Source of the DNA: Deltaproteobacteria bacterium
GTDB lineage: Bacteria > Desulfobacterota > Binatia > Bin18
Assembly: GCA_016200595.1 (NCBI GenBank)
Contig: JACQEL010000469.1
Span: 1 to 6,127 of the forward strand
Direction of reading: 5' to 3'
DNA length: 6,127 nucleotides
Both the position numbers and the translations under genes were made by a program. Positions 5,382 to 6,127 of the stretch are shown one piece after another (within the stretch, counting starts at the first letter, position 1; every line of letters begins with the position of its first letter). Under the pieces are notes generated by a model that was not told the origin of the DNA, ran no database searches, and worked only from the letters and a program-made list of their open reading frames with translations.

Positions 5382-5603
5382 ATGCTGCGAACAGTCGAGG
5401 CTGTCATTGACGAGCACGGAAACGTATATTTGCTGGAAGCTATCCAATTGACCGCAGCGCGCAAGGCACTCGTGACAATCTTGGAGGCTGCGCCAACTAC
5501 AGGGGTTCCTGAAACCGCCCTGCTCAGCGAACAGGCACTTGCCAAGGATTGGGACCAGCCAGAGGAAGACGAGGCATGGTCACACCTGCAACCCGAGCGG
5601 TAG
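5382..5603 (+). CDS. Type II antitoxin, partner of the MazF/PemK-like toxin
   Basis: This is a 73-residue acidic protein. The start at 5382 follows GGAGG (5371-5375) by six bases; the frame could be extended upstream to 5334, but without a ribosome site. It begins MLRTVEAVIDEHGNVYLLEA, a short beta-rich segment like the DNA-binding/dimerisation part of AbrB-like or related antitoxins. It ends in a toxin-binding-type acidic tail, ETALLSEQALAKDWDQPEEDEAWSHLQ. Similar proteins are regularly found before PemK/MazF toxins (family knowledge). It should bind and neutralise the toxin and repress their shared promoter. Its last 28 bases overlap the toxin start, which suggests translational coupling. 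Assignment rests on gene order and sequence style. Confidence 0.85.
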   Translation: MLRTVEAVIDEHGNVYLLEAIQLTAARKALVTILEAAPTTGVPETALLSEQALAKDWDQPEEDEAWSHLQPER

Positions 5604-5920
5604 TCTCCGTGCGCTTTCCTTTCTCTGATTTGTCCCGGACGAAACTCCGCCCGGCTGTGATCTTGGCCGATGTCGGTCGGGACGATTGGATCTTGTGCCA
5701 AGTGACGAGTAAACCCTATGGCGACGCTCGCGCGATCACTCTTACAGGAGAAAGCTTTGCGACCGGTTCGTTACGGGTCACCAGCTATGCCCGCCCTGGA
5801 AAGCTCTTCACCGCAAATCGGGATCTGATGGTAGACCAAGTGGGCACTCTGAAAGAGGAAGTATTCAAGCAAATCATTGAAGCGGTTGTGGCGGTTCTTC
5901 GTTCCGGGCTGACCTCTTGA
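5576..5920 (+). CDS. MazF/PemK-family endoribonuclease toxin
   Basis: The product has 114 residues, the usual MazF size. The start at 5576 follows AGAGGAAG (5561-5568) and lies inside the antitoxin gene. The SH3-like barrel begins VVSVRFPFSDLS (9-20), followed by KLRPAVIL (23-30), which carries the family's conserved Arg-Pro (Arg25, Pro26). Next comes WILCQVTSKPYGD (38-50), where Thr44/Ser45 occupy the place of the catalytic Thr/Ser, then SYARPGKLFTANRDLM (70-85) and a C-terminal helix. Such toxins cut mRNA in the cytoplasm when the antitoxin is degraded. In an integron cassette the pair would penalise loss of the cassette and so stabilise the array. Its stop is 24 bases before the attC. It appears complete. 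Confidence 0.93.
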   Translation: MVTPATRAVVSVRFPFSDLSRTKLRPAVILADVGRDDWILCQVTSKPYGDARAITLTGESFATGSLRVTSYARPGKLFTANRDLMVDQVGTLKEEVFKQIIEAVVAVLRSGLTS

Positions 5921-5944
5921 GGGATGGTCAGCGAGTGCCTCAAT

Positions 5945-6042
5945 GTCTAACTATCCCGTGCACGTGACCGCCGCCCGCTTGCGGTTCTGCTTAAGCTGAA
6001 TGGACGCATCTGGGCGGCGGCCCGTGACGGGCGGCGTTCGGC
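5945..6042 (+). other. attC site of cassette 2 (98 bp)
   Basis: R'' is GTCTAAC (5945-5951); the right core is GTTCGGC (6036-6042), which departs from GTTRRRY at one base. Spacers tat and cggc are unpaired. L arms: CCCGT (5955-5959) pairs with ACGGG (6027-6031) and CACG (5961-5964) with CGTG (6023-6026), leaving G5960 extrahelical, nine bases after R'' exactly as in the first attC. A further 9-bp stem, CCGCCGCCC (5968-5976) with GGGCGGCGG (6012-6020), supports the terminal structure. TTGCGGTTCTG at 5979-5989 repeats the apical sequence of the first attC at the same offset of 34 from the site start. Confidence 0.88.
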
Positions 6043-6127
6043 AATAGGGGACCCGATAAAGAGCGAGGTCACTTTGAAACGAATCCTTCAATCCTGCCTT
6101 TTGAAAACCTACGCGCGGGTTGTGCGC
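6037..6127 (+). mobile_element. Start of gene cassette 3, cut by window edge
   Basis: It begins at the crossover of the preceding attC with TTCGGC. If it is a normal cassette, its own R'' box outside the window should read GCCGAAC. The 37 bases before the likely start codon match the short leaders of cassettes 1 and 2. Confidence 0.6.
6074..6127 (+). CDS. Partial cassette 3 ORF, 18 residues visible
   Basis: A TTG at 6074, five bases after CGAGG, opens a frame through the end of the window: MKRILQSCLLKTYARVVR if TTG is the start. The basic N-terminus with a short hydrophobic stretch could be the beginning of a secreted, lipoprotein or membrane protein, but too little is present. It is placed where a cassette gene is expected; a later start beyond the window is possible. 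Confidence 0.35.
   Translation, partial: MKRILQSCLLKTYARVVR

Larger units (their letters stand above)
4587..6036 (+). mobile_element. Gene cassette 2 (four ORFs including a toxin-antitoxin pair)
   Basis: The cassette runs from TTAGAC to the G before TTCGGC, 1450 bp. Circularisation gives GTTAGAC, the perfect complement of its own R'' GTCTAAC at 5945-5951. It holds genes at 4636, 5101, 5382 and 5576, all rightward. Four ORFs is many for one cassette. A core-like GTTGGGC at 5065-5071 might be the scar of a fusion of two cassettes, but it has no matching R'' partner, so I treat the segment as one cassette. Confidence 0.78.
1301..6127 (+). mobile_element. Chromosomal-type integron with intI co-oriented with its cassettes
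   Basis: The parts, in order, are an IntI-family recombinase, an accessory gene, a palindrome cluster, an attI-like core, two complete gene cassettes each ending in a foldable attC, and the beginning of a third. All genes point rightward. The homogeneous attC sites (99 and 98 bp, with a shared apical sequence) and the toxin-antitoxin cargo resemble sedentary chromosomal integrons rather than class 1 mobile integrons. Same-direction intI and cassettes are known from a minority of integrons, such as Treponema denticola (family knowledge). The right end of the array lies outside the window. Confidence 0.85.

Overview
The window looks like DNA from an uncultivated, fairly GC-rich Gram-negative bacterium. 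The genes have AAGGAGG-type ribosome sites, and the intergenic DNA carries REP-like palindromes of the kind seen in proteobacteria and related phyla. I cannot place it more precisely; a deltaproteobacterial-type or related environmental lineage is only a guess.

The main content is an integron, recognised from its parts. From left to right: (1) 3-848, the 3' part of a SAM-dependent methyltransferase gene, probably ordinary host chromosome. (2) 849-1354, a gene-free region with three back-to-back hairpins on an exact 27-bp period (the first could act as a terminator), then a 12-bp inverted repeat enclosing a pair of dRS3-like palindromes, then a promoter. (3) 1355-2464, an integron-type tyrosine recombinase (IntI), with the IntI-specific insertion and all catalytic residues. 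(4) 2492-2878, a conserved-looking small protein of unknown function directly behind intI, and a doubtful 39-residue ORF at 2886-3005. (5) 3079-3196, five copies of an 18-bp palindrome (7-bp arms, 4-bp centre) leading to a simple recombination core, GTCTAAT-acat-GTTAGGC, at 3206-3223, which I read as attI. (6) Cassette 1 (3218-4586): an acyl-CoA dehydrogenase-like gene plus a 99-bp attC. (7) Cassette 2 (4587-6036): a small membrane/zinc-ribbon-like protein, a 60-residue protein, an overlapping antitoxin-MazF/PemK toxin pair, and a 98-bp attC. (8) 6037-6127: the start of a third cassette with a gene that runs off the window.

The cassette borders have an internal check. The first six bases of each cassette, joined to the G before its distal crossover, are the perfect complement of that cassette's own R'' box: TTAGGC with GCCTAAC for cassette 1, TTAGAC with GTCTAAC for cassette 2. 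This is what excision circles should give. It holds for each cassette's own ends, whereas in the array as it now stands each attC pairs imperfectly with the neighbouring cassette's bases. Both attC sites fold with one extrahelical G at the same offset and share the same apical sequence at the same offset.

The layout is unusual. intI points the same way as the cassettes, and attI lies about 740 bp beyond the 3' end of intI, separated from it by another gene and a palindrome cluster. In the textbook arrangement intI is divergent and attI abuts its 5' end. IntI would excise and insert cassettes, the toxin-antitoxin pair would tend to stabilise the array, and the dehydrogenase and unknown genes are the adaptive cargo.
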